From an uncultured beta proteobacterium (GTDB lineage: Bacteria; Pseudomonadota; Gammaproteobacteria; Burkholderiales; Burkholderiaceae): a stretch of 64,000 bases of DNA. This document shows, piece after piece, positions 1 through 9,610 of this stretch. Under the pieces are notes generated by a model, which saw nothing but the letters and a program-made list of their open reading frames with translations, was not told the DNA's origin and did not search any database. Within the stretch, counting starts at the first letter, position 1; the number at the start of each line of letters is the position of its first letter. A program made the translations under genes and the position numbers. Where the stretch lies: positions 1 through 64,000 of the forward strand of contig CAIJNI010000066.1 of assembly GCA_903821995.1 (NCBI GenBank), given 5' to 3'.

Positions 1-17
1 ATCGGATGCGCGACAAA

Positions 18-65
18 CCTCGCCATTCATGGCGGGGAAGAATAGCGCGGACGGCGCAGCCGTCC
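18..65. repeat. Two adjacent inverted repeats (cctcgccattcatggcgggg and ggacggc-gca-gccgtcc), probably the subterminal hairpins of an IS200/IS605-type element end
   Basis: Stems read directly at 18-37 and 49-65. They lie just past the stop codon of a TnpA-like tail on the minus strand. Confidence 0.55.
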
Positions 66-71
66 TAGAAC

Positions 72-147
72 TTAATGTGGTGTTTGTTGTTGTTCGATGT
101 ACTGCCGAATAATCGCTATTGGCGCTCCGCCGCAACTCCCCGCTGGG
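72..147 (-). pseudogene. C-terminal remnant of an IS200/IS605 Y1 transposase (TnpA-like)
   Basis: The minus strand translates as CPAGSCGGAPIAIIRQYIEQQQTPH*. This resembles the GGAP..(V/I)(I/L)..YIE.Q tail of TnpA. No upstream coding sequence is present. Confidence 0.6.
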
Positions 148-148
148 C

Positions 149-277
149 AGCTTTAAGAAGCACGAACAAAACTTGGCCAAGTATCAACGGCGCATGAGCA
201 ACAAAGTCAAATTTAGTAATAACTGGAAAAAGGAAAAAGCCAAAGTTAATCGCATTCATAGCGCTTTCTTTGTCTAA
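149..277 (+). pseudogene. Internal fragment of a TnpB/OrfB-like protein
   Basis: The plus strand translates as SFKKHEQNLAKYQRRMSNKVKFSNNWKKEKAKVNRIHSAFFV*. It matches the L...QRR(L/M)S.K.K.S.N..K...KV.R.H pattern of TnpB and stops before the catalytic and zinc-finger regions. Confidence 0.65.
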
Positions 278-351
278 GGCGAACAAAATCCTAACGGTTA
301 TTTGAAAAGAGTTTATTCTCAAGGCTCTAATTAATCCTTTGAATAGTATCT

Positions 352-1587
352 ATGAGCCTTACTGAAAAAGTACAAACAACCCCTATAGAGCTGCAAAAAC
401 TGTCGTGGGAGAGTGATGATCAAAGTTATGAGCGCCTATGGAAAAGCGAGAATGGGCACTTACCCCCTAAAAAAGTAGTCGTCGTAGATGACACCATTAC
501 TGCAGATCAGGCTTATCAATTTGCTTGTGAAGGAACTGGGATGCTCTGGTTGGGCGATTTTCAGAATGCGAGGCAATTGCTCAAGGCCTTAGTTCGCAGA
601 GTTGATCAGCCCTCTAAACGAGGTCGCAGGGCTGCTAAAGGTCCGCAAAAAGAGATTAATGAAGCTGCAACATCTGCTTCGGTTCAAAAATTTCATCTTT
701 ATCGCCAAGCGCAATTACAAAAAGCACGGGTGTTGAATATGCTTCTGATACCTATGGAGGCTAACCATATTTGCCCATTAAAGCGTGCACCTGAAGTATA
801 TGCTGCATGTATGGAAGTCTATGGCGAAATTGATCAAGCTTATGTGACTTCGCTCAGAGAACTTATTGCTTTGATTAGTGCATATGAATGGAGAAAAAAG
901 GGAGTCAGTATTGAAGTTCTCAAAGATCAGCCTTTTAAGATTCATCCTCAATATGGCGTATTTTCTCCAGTAAGGGGAGAGTATCTCTCCTTAATTTGTA
1001 GTGCTCCTCTTCCGCGGGCATTGCAGAAAAAATCCATCGCCTTAGATATTGGGGCTGGCACTGGAGTGATTTCTATTCTTTTAGCTAAAAAAGGGATTGA
1101 GCGGATTATTGCAACAGAAAATAACCCCCGTGCAATCAAGTGCGCCAAAGATAACGTCAAACTATTAAAGCTTTCACAACAAATTGAGATACGGGATGTC
1201 GATTTGTTTCCTAAAGAATTGGCTAGTCTGATTGTATGTAATCCTCCGTGGTTACCTGGTAAGCCAAGTTCACTGTTAGAGCATGCGATTTATGATCCCC
1301 AAAGTCAAATGTTGAAGGGATTTTTATCCCAACTCAAAGAACACTTACTACCTGACGGTGAAGGTTGGCTTATTATGTCTAACTTTGCCGAGTTACTCGG
1401 TTTAAGAGAGGTAGGAGATTTGGAAAATATGTTTAAAGAAAATAATTTAATTGTGATTGATAAGTTAACCACACGACCTAATCATCCAAGGGCTAATGAA
1501 ATTGATGACCCACTCTTTGAAGCTAGATCACAAGAAGTCACTTCTTTATGGCGGCTTGGGGTTCTTAATGACGTGAAACTGAGCTAG
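352..1587 (+). CDS. Class I SAM-dependent methyltransferase (HemK/MTS-like, NPPW motif)
   Basis: ORF of 411 aa with ALDIGAGTGVISILLAKKG (motif I) and VCNPPWLPG (NPPY-type motif). Confidence 0.75.
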   Translation: MSLTEKVQTTPIELQKLSWESDDQSYERLWKSENGHLPPKKVVVVDDTITADQAYQFACEGTGMLWLGDFQNARQLLKALVRRVDQPSKRGRRAAKGPQKEINEAATSASVQKFHLYRQAQLQKARVLNMLLIPMEANHICPLKRAPEVYAACMEVYGEIDQAYVTSLRELIALISAYEWRKKGVSIEVLKDQPFKIHPQYGVFSPVRGEYLSLICSAPLPRALQKKSIALDIGAGTGVISILLAKKGIERIIATENNPRAIKCAKDNVKLLKLSQQIEIRDVDLFPKELASLIVCNPPWLPGKPSSLLEHAIYDPQSQMLKGFLSQLKEHLLPDGEGWLIMSNFAELLGLREVGDLENMFKENNLIVIDKLTTRPNHPRANEIDDPLFEARSQEVTSLWRLGVLNDVKLS

Positions 1588-1718
1588 TTTTTATCGATCC
1601 AAGTCATTGGAAAGTCACTAAAGTTATGAGTACTCAGGATGCAATAGAAGCTGTGAATACTCTCTTTCATTAGGGGGCTCAATTGGCATCAGTTCAAAAT
1701 AGTACAAGACTACATTGA

Positions 1719-3239
1719 TTAAGAAGATTCGCTTTTAGAAGTCTTAAAGATAACAAGGAATTTACTAATTAATGGCCAAAATAATAACAAGATACCTAAT
1801 GAAGTGATAGTTCCAACAAGTGTTGTTGAGAAAAACACATCTAGGCCACCTGATGAGATAAGCATGGATTGTCTAAATGACTCTTCTGCTCGACTTCCCA
1901 GAACTAAGGCAAGTACTAAAGGGGCCATTGGGTAGTCTAATTTTTTAAATATGTAACCCATTACTCCAAAGCCCAACATCAACCAAATATCGAATAAGGC
2001 ATTATGAACTGTGTAGGCTCCTACGGTACAGATGACAATAATGATTGGGGCAATGATTGAAAATGGTATTCGAAGAATAGAGGCAAATATTGGAACGCAG
2101 GTTAAGCACATAAATAGGCCAACGACATTACCTAAATACATACTGGCGATTAATCCCCAAACAAAATCAGGTTTTTCAACAAATAAAAGGGGGCCGGGTT
2201 GCAGACCCCAAATTAATAAGCCACCCAATAATACAGCTGCAGTCGGAGATCCTGGAATACCCAGAGAAAGCATTGGTAAAAGCGCTGATGTTCCTGCAGC
2301 ATGCGCGGCGGTTTCTGGAGCAATAATCCCCTCAATTTCTCCTTTGCCAAATTGGTCACTATTTTTTGAAAACCGCTTAGCTAACCCGTAGCTCATAAAT
2401 GAAGCTGGTGTTGCTCCACCAGGAGTGATTCCCATCCAACATCCAATTAAACAACTTCGAAGAGATGTAGCCCAATACTTAGGTAACTTTTTCCATGTTT
2501 CGAGCACAATTTGATATCGAATTTTTCCTGTAGCCCCTTTAAATGCGAGACCTTCTTCCATCGCTAATAATATTTCTCCTATACCAAAAAGCCCAATAAC
2601 TGCGATGAGGAAATCAAATCCTCTCATGAGTTCATTAAATCCATAAGTTAAGCGCAATTGACCAGTGATGCCATCCATGCCAATAGTGGATAGCCCAAAG
2701 CCAAGCATTATCATCGTAATTACTTTAAATGGTGATGTCTTATTTAGACCGACAAAGCTACAAAATGTTAAAAAATATACCGAAAAGAATTCTGGAGGGC
2801 CAAATTTTAGGGCAAATGATGCCACCATGGGAGCAAGGAATGTAATCATAATGACGGCAACAAGTGCGCCAACAAAAGAAGATGTGAAAGCGGTTGTTAG
2901 TGCTTCTGCGGCTCTTCCATTTTGCGCCATTGGATGACCATCAAATGTAGTAGCAACTGACCATGGCTCGCCTGGGATATTAAAAAGAATAGATGTAATT
3001 GCACCACCAAAAAGTGCACCCCAATAGATGCAGGAGAGCATGATAATAGCGGATGTAGGTGGCATCGTGAAAGTTAATGGCAATAAAATAGCAATCCCAT
3101 TTGCGCCACCAAGGCCTGGTAAAACTCCAATAATTACCCCTAAAGATATCCCAACAAGCATTAATAGAATATTGAAAGGTGTTAGTGCTACTGAGAAACC
3201 ATGAAATAACGCGCTTACTTCATCCAAAATATACTCCAA
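1719..3239 (-). CDS. tctA: Tripartite tricarboxylate transporter permease, TctA family
   Basis: 506 aa, polytopic, with GVLPGLGGANGIAILLPLTF and a typical TctA repeat; adjacent to TctB-like and TctC-like genes. Confidence 0.9.
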   Translation of the reverse strand: MEYILDEVSALFHGFSVALTPFNILLMLVGISLGVIIGVLPGLGGANGIAILLPLTFTMPPTSAIIMLSCIYWGALFGGAITSILFNIPGEPWSVATTFDGHPMAQNGRAAEALTTAFTSSFVGALVAVIMITFLAPMVASFALKFGPPEFFSVYFLTFCSFVGLNKTSPFKVITMIMLGFGLSTIGMDGITGQLRLTYGFNELMRGFDFLIAVIGLFGIGEILLAMEEGLAFKGATGKIRYQIVLETWKKLPKYWATSLRSCLIGCWMGITPGGATPASFMSYGLAKRFSKNSDQFGKGEIEGIIAPETAAHAAGTSALLPMLSLGIPGSPTAAVLLGGLLIWGLQPGPLLFVEKPDFVWGLIASMYLGNVVGLFMCLTCVPIFASILRIPFSIIAPIIIVICTVGAYTVHNALFDIWLMLGFGVMGYIFKKLDYPMAPLVLALVLGSRAEESFRQSMLISSGGLDVFFSTTLVGTITSLGILLLFWPLISKFLVIFKTSKSESS

Positions 3240-3255
3240 CTATTTGTTATATCAA

Positions 3256-3771
3256 TTAATTGACGCCAATCATCGAGAGAGGGTTATACAAATTACCATG
3301 GGGCAAGGGAACTTGGAACCACATTTCAAACATTAAATATAAAACCACTCCGACAAATACGCCAATGAGGATTGCTTTCCAATATGCATATTTCCCAATC
3401 CAAATCATAAAAACAGAAATATAAATCATGCTTGATACATAAATGCCGATCAGGCTAACCCCAAAAATAAATGTAATCGCAGGAATGAGAATGCAAAGCA
3501 CTTGTTTAAATGCACTTTTTTTGACGAACGGCTCGGTAAGATTTTTTTTATCCAGGACTAACTTTTCATAAAGTACTAAAGTGCTAGAAACAAACATCAT
3601 TAAAAAAATATAGAAAGGAAAGTAACCGGATTCTGGACCATCAGGAGTCCATTTAGCCCCTAGTTTGATACTCCCAATCATTAGAAAAATGCTAAACGCG
3701 ATACAAATAAGCGCAAACACAATTTCTATCATACGCAAACTAGGTCCAGAATCATCTTGTTGATCTACCAT
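3256..3771 (-). CDS. tctB: Tripartite tricarboxylate transporter TctB family protein
   Basis: 171 aa with about four TM segments, between the TctA and TctC genes. Confidence 0.8.
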   Translation of the reverse strand: MVDQQDDSGPSLRMIEIVFALICIAFSIFLMIGSIKLGAKWTPDGPESGYFPFYIFLMMFVSSTLVLYEKLVLDKKNLTEPFVKKSAFKQVLCILIPAITFIFGVSLIGIYVSSMIYISVFMIWIGKYAYWKAILIGVFVGVVLYLMFEMWFQVPLPHGNLYNPLSMIGVN

Positions 3772-3801
3772 TGATACACCCTATAAGAATCTCACGAATG
3801 A

Positions 3802-4809
3802 TTACTTAGCTAAAAATCCTGCTTCACTCATCAGTTGTTTATGAAGAGCCTCATTTTTTTCAAGCCAATTAACATATTCTTTTCCAGTCATAAAGGTTTG
3901 ATTAAAGGCCCCATCAGCCATAAATTTTTTCCATTCTGGAGTTTCACGTACTTTTTTGAAGAGTTCAATATAATAATTCACTTGTTCTTGTGTTACACCC
4001 GCTGGCATAAAAATACCACGAAGCATGACGTAATCGGTAGGTATCCCCGCTTCGGAGCAAGTTGGAATGTCATTCCAAGACTGTGTGTCAGTAATCTTTT
4101 CTTTATAGGGCATTCTGGTATCGTCAAATACGCATAAAGCCTTTAATTTTCCCGCCCGCCATTGGGCAACAGCCTCAATTGGATTATTCACTGTTGAATC
4201 AATATGGTTCCCAACGAGTTGAATCGCTACATCCCCACCACCTTTAAATGGCAGATATGTAAATTTGGCACCTGTAGCTTTCTCTAAACCAACAGTTAAT
4301 ATTTGATCTTCTTGTTTTGATCCTGTACCACCCATTTTAAATTTACCAGGACCGGCCACTTTAGCGGCTTGGATAAATTCATTGGCATTTTTATAAGGCT
4401 TCTCACTATTTGTCCAAAGTATAAATTGGTCTAGAGCTAACATTGCTACAGGGGTCATCTCTTTCCAATTAAATGGAACGCCGGTTGCAAGTGGTGTTGT
4501 AAAAAGATTAGACAAGGTAATAATAATTTTGTGTGGATCACCCTTGGATTCTTTAACGGCCAAGAAACCTTCCGCACCAGCACCAGCAGATTTATTAATA
4601 GGAATAATAGATTGCTTCATTAAATTATTTTTGGTGATGATTCCTTGAATCATCCGAGCCATTTGATCAGCTCCACCGCCTTGACCTGCTGGGATTACAA
4701 ATTCTACAGGCTTACTTGGCTCCCATGCCATACAGGATAACGAAAGCAATAAACTACATAGAAGAACGCAACATGTTCTTAAATTTGATGTACTCAATTT
4801 ATTGTTCAA
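3802..4809 (-). CDS. Tripartite tricarboxylate transporter substrate-binding protein (TctC/Bug family)
   Basis: Signal peptide, then PVEFVIPAGQGGGADQMARMIQ and KSAGAGAEGF; typical Bug family; first gene of the transporter operon. Confidence 0.88.
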   Translation of the reverse strand: MNNKLSTSNLRTCCVLLCSLLLSLSCMAWEPSKPVEFVIPAGQGGGADQMARMIQGIITKNNLMKQSIIPINKSAGAGAEGFLAVKESKGDPHKIIITLSNLFTTPLATGVPFNWKEMTPVAMLALDQFILWTNSEKPYKNANEFIQAAKVAGPGKFKMGGTGSKQEDQILTVGLEKATGAKFTYLPFKGGGDVAIQLVGNHIDSTVNNPIEAVAQWRAGKLKALCVFDDTRMPYKEKITDTQSWNDIPTCSEAGIPTDYVMLRGIFMPAGVTQEQVNYYIELFKKVRETPEWKKFMADGAFNQTFMTGKEYVNWLEKNEALHKQLMSEAGFLAK

Positions 4810-5229
4810 TACGCTATATATCCCTTCAATTTTTTAAATTTTACGGTATAACAAGATTAACAAATGATTTTTATAAATCAATAATAAAACTAAATTTCCC
4901 AAGACAAAAAAATCAAACTATCAACAACTTTTGAATGAATGACGGAATAACTTAATAGTAGATTTATCTCACACTTTTGGATTGTGGGTAATAATTTAAA
5001 CATAGTGGTTAAGTAGATACCCTAATCTCTCTATAAATAAAGCTTTGATAACATTGGGTATTTAGGAAAAAGAATTTAAATTGTGATAAAAATTAAATCC
5101 ATTTTCTAAAGGATCACTAATGACCTTTAGGGATTTATATGCTAAGTGCATAATGGTTTACCCTTTTATTCGGGGTGGATTTTTGAATTTGTTGTAATTG
5201 ATAAGATGCCAAATATTCAAAGTTTAAAT

Positions 5230-6165
5230 TTAAACGTCAAAATTATCCCCAATAACCATCCCAAGCTCGGTTGCCACATTTGCGGCCGAATCTTTTTTAC
5301 CCGTAGCAGATTTGGCTTTAATAATTTCAATTTGCCCCCCTGGGCAAGCGACAAAGATAGAGTCTGAGTTGATATCAGTGATTTGTCCTGGTTGACCTTT
5401 AACTGATTTAAAGGTTGGGCTGATATGTTTACGACAGTCGTAAATTTGAACCTTCTGACCTTTATACGTAGCCCAAGCCCCTGGAGCAGGATTAGTAGCC
5501 CGGATCAGGTTGTAGGTTGCATTAATATGATTAAACCAATTGATCTTAGCGACTGAACTATTAAACCAACCTTCATAATTAGCTAAGGATTCGTCTTGGA
5601 TGATTTCTGTGTGCTTCGAATTAACCACCAAATCAGCAGCTTCTAGCATTGCTGCAACCCCAACTGGAAATAGGCGATTAAAATAGATTTCCCCTAAAGT
5701 ATCATCCGGCCCAATTGGGACGGTCTTTTGGAGAATAACTGCGCCTTCATCCATACCATCAGACGGCCTAAATATCGTTAATCCTGTTTCGGTCTCACCA
5801 AGAGCAATCGCCCAGTTAATAGCACTAGGTCCTCTGTACTTGGGTAATAGAGATGGATGATATTGAATCGTGCCATATTTTGTACAGTGAACAAGCTCTT
5901 GAGGCACAAATTGAAGTACATAGGCCATGACAATTAACTCGGCACCTGAATTACGCATAAGATCCACAAGTTCTGGACCCTTTAAAGACGGCAGTTGAAG
6001 TGGCGTAATATCGCGTGCAATGGCGCCAAGCTTTATAGCGTCAGGTTTATTGGATTTAGGGTTATCTGGTGGGCAACAAACAATGACGACCTCATCACCT
6101 CGGTCTAAAAAGGCGTCAAGTACAGCTTTACCAAAATCCGCACTTCCAATAATTGCTATCTTCAT
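5230..6165 (-). CDS. Formyltransferase-family protein resembling the hydrolase domain of 10-formyl-THF dehydrogenase
   Basis: Start reassigned to MKIAIIGSADFGKAV. Contains GTIQYHPSLLPKYRGPSAINWAI and GLTIFRPSDGMDEGAVILQK, with a C-terminal OB-like extension. Confidence 0.8.
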   Translation of the reverse strand: MKIAIIGSADFGKAVLDAFLDRGDEVVIVCCPPDNPKSNKPDAIKLGAIARDITPLQLPSLKGPELVDLMRNSGAELIVMAYVLQFVPQELVHCTKYGTIQYHPSLLPKYRGPSAINWAIALGETETGLTIFRPSDGMDEGAVILQKTVPIGPDDTLGEIYFNRLFPVGVAAMLEAADLVVNSKHTEIIQDESLANYEGWFNSSVAKINWFNHINATYNLIRATNPAPGAWATYKGQKVQIYDCRKHISPTFKSVKGQPGQITDINSDSIFVACPGGQIEIIKAKSATGKKDSAANVATELGMVIGDNFDV

Positions 6166-6484
6166 GATGTTGTCTTTAGTATAAAAAATAGGGGTAATCA
6201 AAAACTGCAAAAGCCATTAATAAAGCATTCATTGAGTCCTAATGTTTGAACGTCTTAAAAATTAAATTTAATTATAAATGGAGCTGGTCTAAATTCAATC
6301 TAGAGGACATAAAAAATAAAGATGAATTTCTTTAAAACTGTGTTGTGTTGGGTGGGCTACCCCATGATTACACCCTATAATTGTTTACCCTAAGCCCTGA
6401 AAGAACAGGGATGATTTCTATTTTTTTTAAACTTGTATGATATTCTTGGCAAGTGAAAACTGACTCTAATAGAGGAAAATTTAA

Positions 6485-8221
6485 ATGACTAATGACGCAA
6501 CTGCCAGCGCAACAACTAGCGCAACAGCTGAAACGATAGATGGTTTTCATCTGGTTATTAATGCATTAAAGTTAAATGACATTGATACAATTTTTGGTCT
6601 TCCAGGTATTCCAATTACTGATTTAACCCGGATGGCCCAAGCTGAAGGTATGAGGGTAATCTCCTTTCGCCATGAGCAGCATGCTGGCAACGCCGCAGCT
6701 GCAGCTGGATTTTTAACTCAAAAACCTGGTATTTGTTTGACGGTCTCCGCACCGGGTTTTTTAAATGGATTAACGGCACTGTCAAATGCCACAGTCAATT
6801 GCTTCCCGATGATTTTGATTAGTGGCTCAAGCGAGCGTGAAATTGTAGACTTACAGCAAGGTGACTATGAGGAAATGGACCAGTTGGCGATTGCTAAGCC
6901 ACTATGTAAGGCGGCTTTTCGCGTACTGCATGCTCAAGACATTGGTGTAGGTATAGCTAGGTCGATTCGTGCGGCTCTGTCTGGTCGTCCAGGTGGCGTT
7001 TACCTTGATTTACCAGCTAAATTATTTTCACAAACGATGGAGCGTCTAGAGGGACTGAGTTCCTTGATTAAAGTTGTTGATCCGGCTCCTCGCCAGATCC
7101 CAGCTCCTGATTCTGTAGCGCGCGCTTTGGATCTGTTAAAAGGCGCAAAACGCCCCTTAATCATCCTTGGAAAAGGGGCGGCATACGCTCAAGCTGACGC
7201 AGCTATTCGTAATTTAGTTGAAAAATCTGGCGTACCTTATTTGCCGATGTCCATGGCCAAGGGTTTGTTGCCAGATACTCATGCCTTATCTGCTTCGGCT
7301 GCACGTTCTTATGTGCTAGCTGAGGCCGATGTAGTTATGCTTGTTGGCGCAAGGCTTAATTGGTTGCTCTCCCATGGTAAGGGTAAAACTTGGGGTACCC
7401 CAAAGCAAAAACAATTTATTCAAATTGATATTGAACCTAAAGAAATTGATAGTAACGTGGCGATTGCTGCTCCATTAATTGGAGATATTGGGTCATGTGT
7501 TGAGGCTTTACTTGGTGGTATGGGATCTAACTGGGCTCATCCACCTGCTGATTGGACAAAAGCTATTTTTGAGCGTAAGGAAAAAAATCTGGCAAAAATG
7601 TCAGCAACGCTTGCACTCAATCCAGTACCAATGAATTTTCACAGTGCCTTAGCAGTGGTTAGAACCATTGTGACTGATCGTCCCGATATTATTTTAGTCA
7701 ATGAAGGGGCTAACACCCTTGATTTCACGCGAAGTATTGTAGATATGCATCAACCTCGTAAACGCTTAGACGTAGGTACATGGGGCATTATGGGAATTGG
7801 GATGGGGTTTGCAGTCGCAGCAGCGGTTACGACAAATAAACCCGTTTTAGCAATTGAAGGCGATAGTGCTTTTGGCTTTAGTGGAATGGAAGTTGAAACG
7901 ATTTGTCGCTACAACCTTCCGATTTGTGTTGTGGTCTTTAACAATAATGGTGTGTATGGCGGTATGGACGTGAATAAATCCGGCGGTACTGATGTTGCAC
8001 CAACTGTGTTTGTCAAGGGAGCGCGATACGATAAGCTCATAGAGGCATTCGGCGGAGTTGGTGTTAATGCCACGACGCCTCAAGAGTTAAGTAAAGCTAT
8101 TGTAGAAGCGTTAAATTCTGGCCGACCCACTTTGATAAATGCAGTTATTGATGAGAGTGCAGGGACAGAGAGTGGACGAATTACCCAATTGAATCCTCAA
8201 ACTGCAGCTAAAAAGAGTTGA
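6485..8221 (+). CDS. oxc: Oxalyl-CoA decarboxylase (ThDP-dependent)
   Basis: 578 aa with [59 protein letters not shown] and a C-terminal [21 protein letters not shown] ThDP site. Confidence 0.93.
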   Translation: MTNDATASATTSATAETIDGFHLVINALKLNDIDTIFGLPGIPITDLTRMAQAEGMRVISFRHEQHAGNAAAAAGFLTQKPGICLTVSAPGFLNGLTALSNATVNCFPMILISGSSEREIVDLQQGDYEEMDQLAIAKPLCKAAFRVLHAQDIGVGIARSIRAALSGRPGGVYLDLPAKLFSQTMERLEGLSSLIKVVDPAPRQIPAPDSVARALDLLKGAKRPLIILGKGAAYAQADAAIRNLVEKSGVPYLPMSMAKGLLPDTHALSASAARSYVLAEADVVMLVGARLNWLLSHGKGKTWGTPKQKQFIQIDIEPKEIDSNVAIAAPLIGDIGSCVEALLGGMGSNWAHPPADWTKAIFERKEKNLAKMSATLALNPVPMNFHSALAVVRTIVTDRPDIILVNEGANTLDFTRSIVDMHQPRKRLDVGTWGIMGIGMGFAVAAAVTTNKPVLAIEGDSAFGFSGMEVETICRYNLPICVVVFNNNGVYGGMDVNKSGGTDVAPTVFVKGARYDKLIEAFGGVGVNATTPQELSKAIVEALNSGRPTLINAVIDESAGTESGRITQLNPQTAAKKS

Positions 8222-8293
8222 GTAAATAAAGTCAAATAAAAAAGCATAGCTGCAGTATTTGAGTTTTAAAAGTTTTTATTTAGGAGATTAATT

Positions 8294-9541
8294 ATGAGTA
8301 AAGCGCTGGATGGAGTTCGAATTTTAGATTTCACCCATGTCCAATCGGGTCCAACATGCACTCAATTGTTAGGATGGTTTGGGGCAGATGTGATCAAGGT
8401 CGAGCGGGCTGGTGAGGGTGATGCTACTCGTGGACAGTTACGTGATATTCCTGACGTCGATAGCCTTTACTTTACGATGCTCAATCACAATAAGCGCTCT
8501 ATTACACTGGATACTAAAAACCCTAAGGGTAAGGCAGTTCTGGAAACGCTGATTAAGGAATGTGATGTGCTTGTAGAAAATTTTGCACCAGGCGCACTTG
8601 ACCGTATGGGATTTACTTGGGAGCGTATTCAAGAACTGAATCCTCGCATGATAGTGGCTTCTGTTAAGGGCTTTGGTCCTGGTCCTTATGAAGATTGCAA
8701 AGTTTATGAGAACGTTGCCCAGTGTGCTGGGGGTGCAGCTTCTACCACTGGTTTTGATGATGGTCCTCCATTGGTTACCGGTGCGCAAATTGGTGACTCT
8801 GGTACAGGGCTTCATTTGGCCTTAGGAATTGTAGCGGCGCTTTATCAGCGTAACACGACTGGTCGAGGTCAAAAGGTAATGGCAGCAATGCAAGATGCTG
8901 TGATTAATTTATGCCGAGTAAAACTTCGCGATCAACAGCGCCTTGATAGAACGCAAGTTCTAAAAGAGTATCCACAGTATCCTGATTCAGAGTTTGGGCA
9001 GGCTGTCCCTAGAGCGGGCAATGCTTCTGGTGGTGGACAACCGGGTTGGATTTTAAAGTGTAAAGGATGGGAGACAGATCCTAATTCCTATATTTACTTT
9101 ATTACTCAAGCACCTGTCTGGGGTGCTATTTGTAAGGTTATTGGTCAAGAAGATTGGATCACAGATCCTCTATACGCAACACCTGCAGCACGCTTACCGC
9201 ACTTGAAAAGTATCTTTGAGCGTATCGAGCAGTGGACAATGACCAAGACTAAATTTGAAGCCATGGATATCTTGAATAAATTTGATATTCCGTGTGGACC
9301 GATATTGTCGATGAAGGAGATCGCAGATGAACCGTCTTTGAGAGCTACTGGCACTATCGTTGAAGTTGACCATCCTAAACGCGGTAAATACTTGACCGTT
9401 GGTAATCCAATCAAGTTGTCGGATAGTGAGACTGAAGTCACTCGCTCACCCTTATTAGGAGAGCATACTGATGAGGTTTTAGGCCAATTGGGATATAGCC
9501 CAAAAGATATTGCAGATTTACGTGCAGAGAAGGTGATTTAA
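8294..9541 (+). CDS. frc: Formyl-CoA:oxalate CoA-transferase (CaiB/BaiF family)
   Basis: 415 aa with [33 protein letters not shown] and the catalytic-Asp region [12 protein letters not shown]; directly downstream of oxc. Confidence 0.92.
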   Translation: MSKALDGVRILDFTHVQSGPTCTQLLGWFGADVIKVERAGEGDATRGQLRDIPDVDSLYFTMLNHNKRSITLDTKNPKGKAVLETLIKECDVLVENFAPGALDRMGFTWERIQELNPRMIVASVKGFGPGPYEDCKVYENVAQCAGGAASTTGFDDGPPLVTGAQIGDSGTGLHLALGIVAALYQRNTTGRGQKVMAAMQDAVINLCRVKLRDQQRLDRTQVLKEYPQYPDSEFGQAVPRAGNASGGGQPGWILKCKGWETDPNSYIYFITQAPVWGAICKVIGQEDWITDPLYATPAARLPHLKSIFERIEQWTMTKTKFEAMDILNKFDIPCGPILSMKEIADEPSLRATGTIVEVDHPKRGKYLTVGNPIKLSDSETEVTRSPLLGEHTDEVLGQLGYSPKDIADLRAEKVI

Positions 9542-9610
9542 TTCTTTCGTTGGACGGATTTGATTTTTAGTTAAGTGCTTTGTAACCATGAAATTTGTAA
9601 AGGGAAAAAA

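Noticed and set aside
116-322. Minus-strand 68-aa ORF MRINSFQITVRIL...
   Set aside because: It lies opposite the TnpB-like fragment and runs across the TnpA/TnpB junction; no independent support.
2032-2391. 119-aa plus-strand ORF within tctA
   Set aside because: It is antisense to a well-supported TctA coding sequence and not protein-like.
6395-6420. ccctg-aaagaa-caggg hairpin upstream of oxc as a terminator
   Set aside because: The 5-bp stem is short and the T run begins about 12 nt later, so it is not a convincing terminator. It is at most a weak leader hairpin.
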